Assembly (NCBI GenBank): GCA_021464245.1
Contig: JADCRB010000002.1
Coordinates: 5,534,014-5,598,013, forward strand
Source of the DNA: Carallia brachiata
Lineage: Eukaryota > Streptophyta > Magnoliopsida > Malpighiales > Rhizophoraceae
Direction: 5' to 3'
Length of the DNA: 64,000 bases
Shown here: positions 63,486 through 64,000 of the stretch, one piece after another
Numbering within the stretch: position 1 is the stretch's first letter
Layout: every line of letters begins with the position of its first letter
Position numbers and translations under genes: made by a program
The notes under the pieces: model-generated
The model's input: the letters and a program-made list of their open reading frames with translations, nothing else
What the model was told of the DNA's origin: nothing
Database searches by the model: none

Positions 63486-64000
63486 ATGGATTTTAATTTC
63501 TACAGATCAACTTCTCTCTCTAACTCTTCTACCTCAGAGTCATCTAAGATCCGTAGAGTTGTAAACAGAGAAGAAATAACTTATGAAGATTTTAAAAATA
63601 TTGATAATTGGGAAATTCCCCATGTAAAACCAAGTCATATTTATCATCTGTCTAAATCTATCTTCTCTAAAATCCCCTTTAAAACCGATCTACACATTAA
63701 AACTGAACAGAGGGACATACCTCTTTCGGAATCTCTTGAAGAAATAAACCTGTTAACACCATAATCCTTAAAACACCACAAATCCAAAGGATTTGAATAT
63801 ATACATCTTGGTCTTATCCAAGTTGCTTTTAAACCCTTGACCCGTGAAGGTCTTGACACTCTTATACTAGCTGTTCTAAGATATGCCAAACATTATAAAT
63901 ATCATGACTCTCTTCTTGGAATAGTTGAATCCACTCTAAACTCGGAACCAATCTCATTTGCTTGCTATCCCAACTTGACCATTTCTCTTCAAGATAAACA
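63486..64000 (+). pseudogene. Endogenous pararetrovirus (caulimovirid) movement-protein region, partial and broken
   Basis: Start of a plant pararetroviral polyprotein-like frame that runs off the window. The first 92 codons give a Ser-rich N-terminus and an acidic/Trp segment (EEITYEDFKNIDNWEIP). A TAA stop (63762-63764) interrupts, and the same frame continues with motifs of the 30K-type cell-to-cell movement protein: HLGLIQVAFKPLTREGL, DSLLGIVESTL and CYPNLTISL. In the virus family this protein modifies plasmodesmata. The wording is closest to petuvirus- or florendovirus-like endogenous copies as I recall them. Reverse transcriptase and other domains would lie beyond the window. The stop and the nuclear, transposon-rich setting indicate an old integrated copy, not a functional virus. 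Confidence 0.7.

Overview
This is a gene-poor, AT-rich piece of a flowering-plant nuclear genome, most likely a woody eudicot. The evidence is a plant galactosyltransferase, a WIP zinc-finger gene, a TFL1-type flowering repressor with the standard four-exon layout, and many plant transposons. No species is assigned. All identifications were made by reading translations and motifs by eye; nothing was aligned or searched.

Left part (1-15 kb). An intronless GT29 glycosyltransferase, GALT29A (2621-3820, +), is followed by an internally deleted PARP3-like pseudogene (4792-5479, -). Next come a poly(A) retroposon with a SINE nested in it (6132-7233) and a 275-bp MITE (7501-7775). A two-exon WIP C2H2 zinc-finger transcription factor lies at 11824-14742 (-). 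GALT29A and a WIP gene are also neighbours in Arabidopsis (At1g08280/At1g08290), so this end looks like conserved microsynteny.

Middle (15-56 kb). I see no intact host gene. Short MITE-like repeats and simple sequence fill 15-31.7 kb. A Mutator-like element (31699-37941) has terminal inverted repeats of about 300 bp and a decayed transposase. A broken SIRE-type Copia retrotransposon (37970-49086) abuts it. That Copia element carries a 661-bp hAT-type MITE in gag (8-bp target duplication) and a 1453-bp solo LTR inside its 3' LTR (5-bp target duplication). Then come TRIM-like LTR pieces (about 50.3-51.4 kb), a non-autonomous MULE with a perfect 9-bp target duplication (51863-53174), and a second hAT-type MITE with another MITE nested in its end (54297-55126).

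Right part (56-64 kb). A TERMINAL FLOWER 1-like gene (57098-58230, -) has all four exons and consensus splice sites, but exon 4 has a one-base deletion that would truncate the protein to 133 of 174 residues. A TRIM-like element lies near 62 kb. The window ends inside an endogenous pararetrovirus (caulimovirid) movement-protein region, broken by an in-frame stop.

The three host genes act in different processes: arabinogalactan glycosylation, developmental transcription control, and flowering/inflorescence repression. They do not form a pathway. The notable signal is the stack of dated, nested insertions between them and the broken TFL1 and PARP3 copies.
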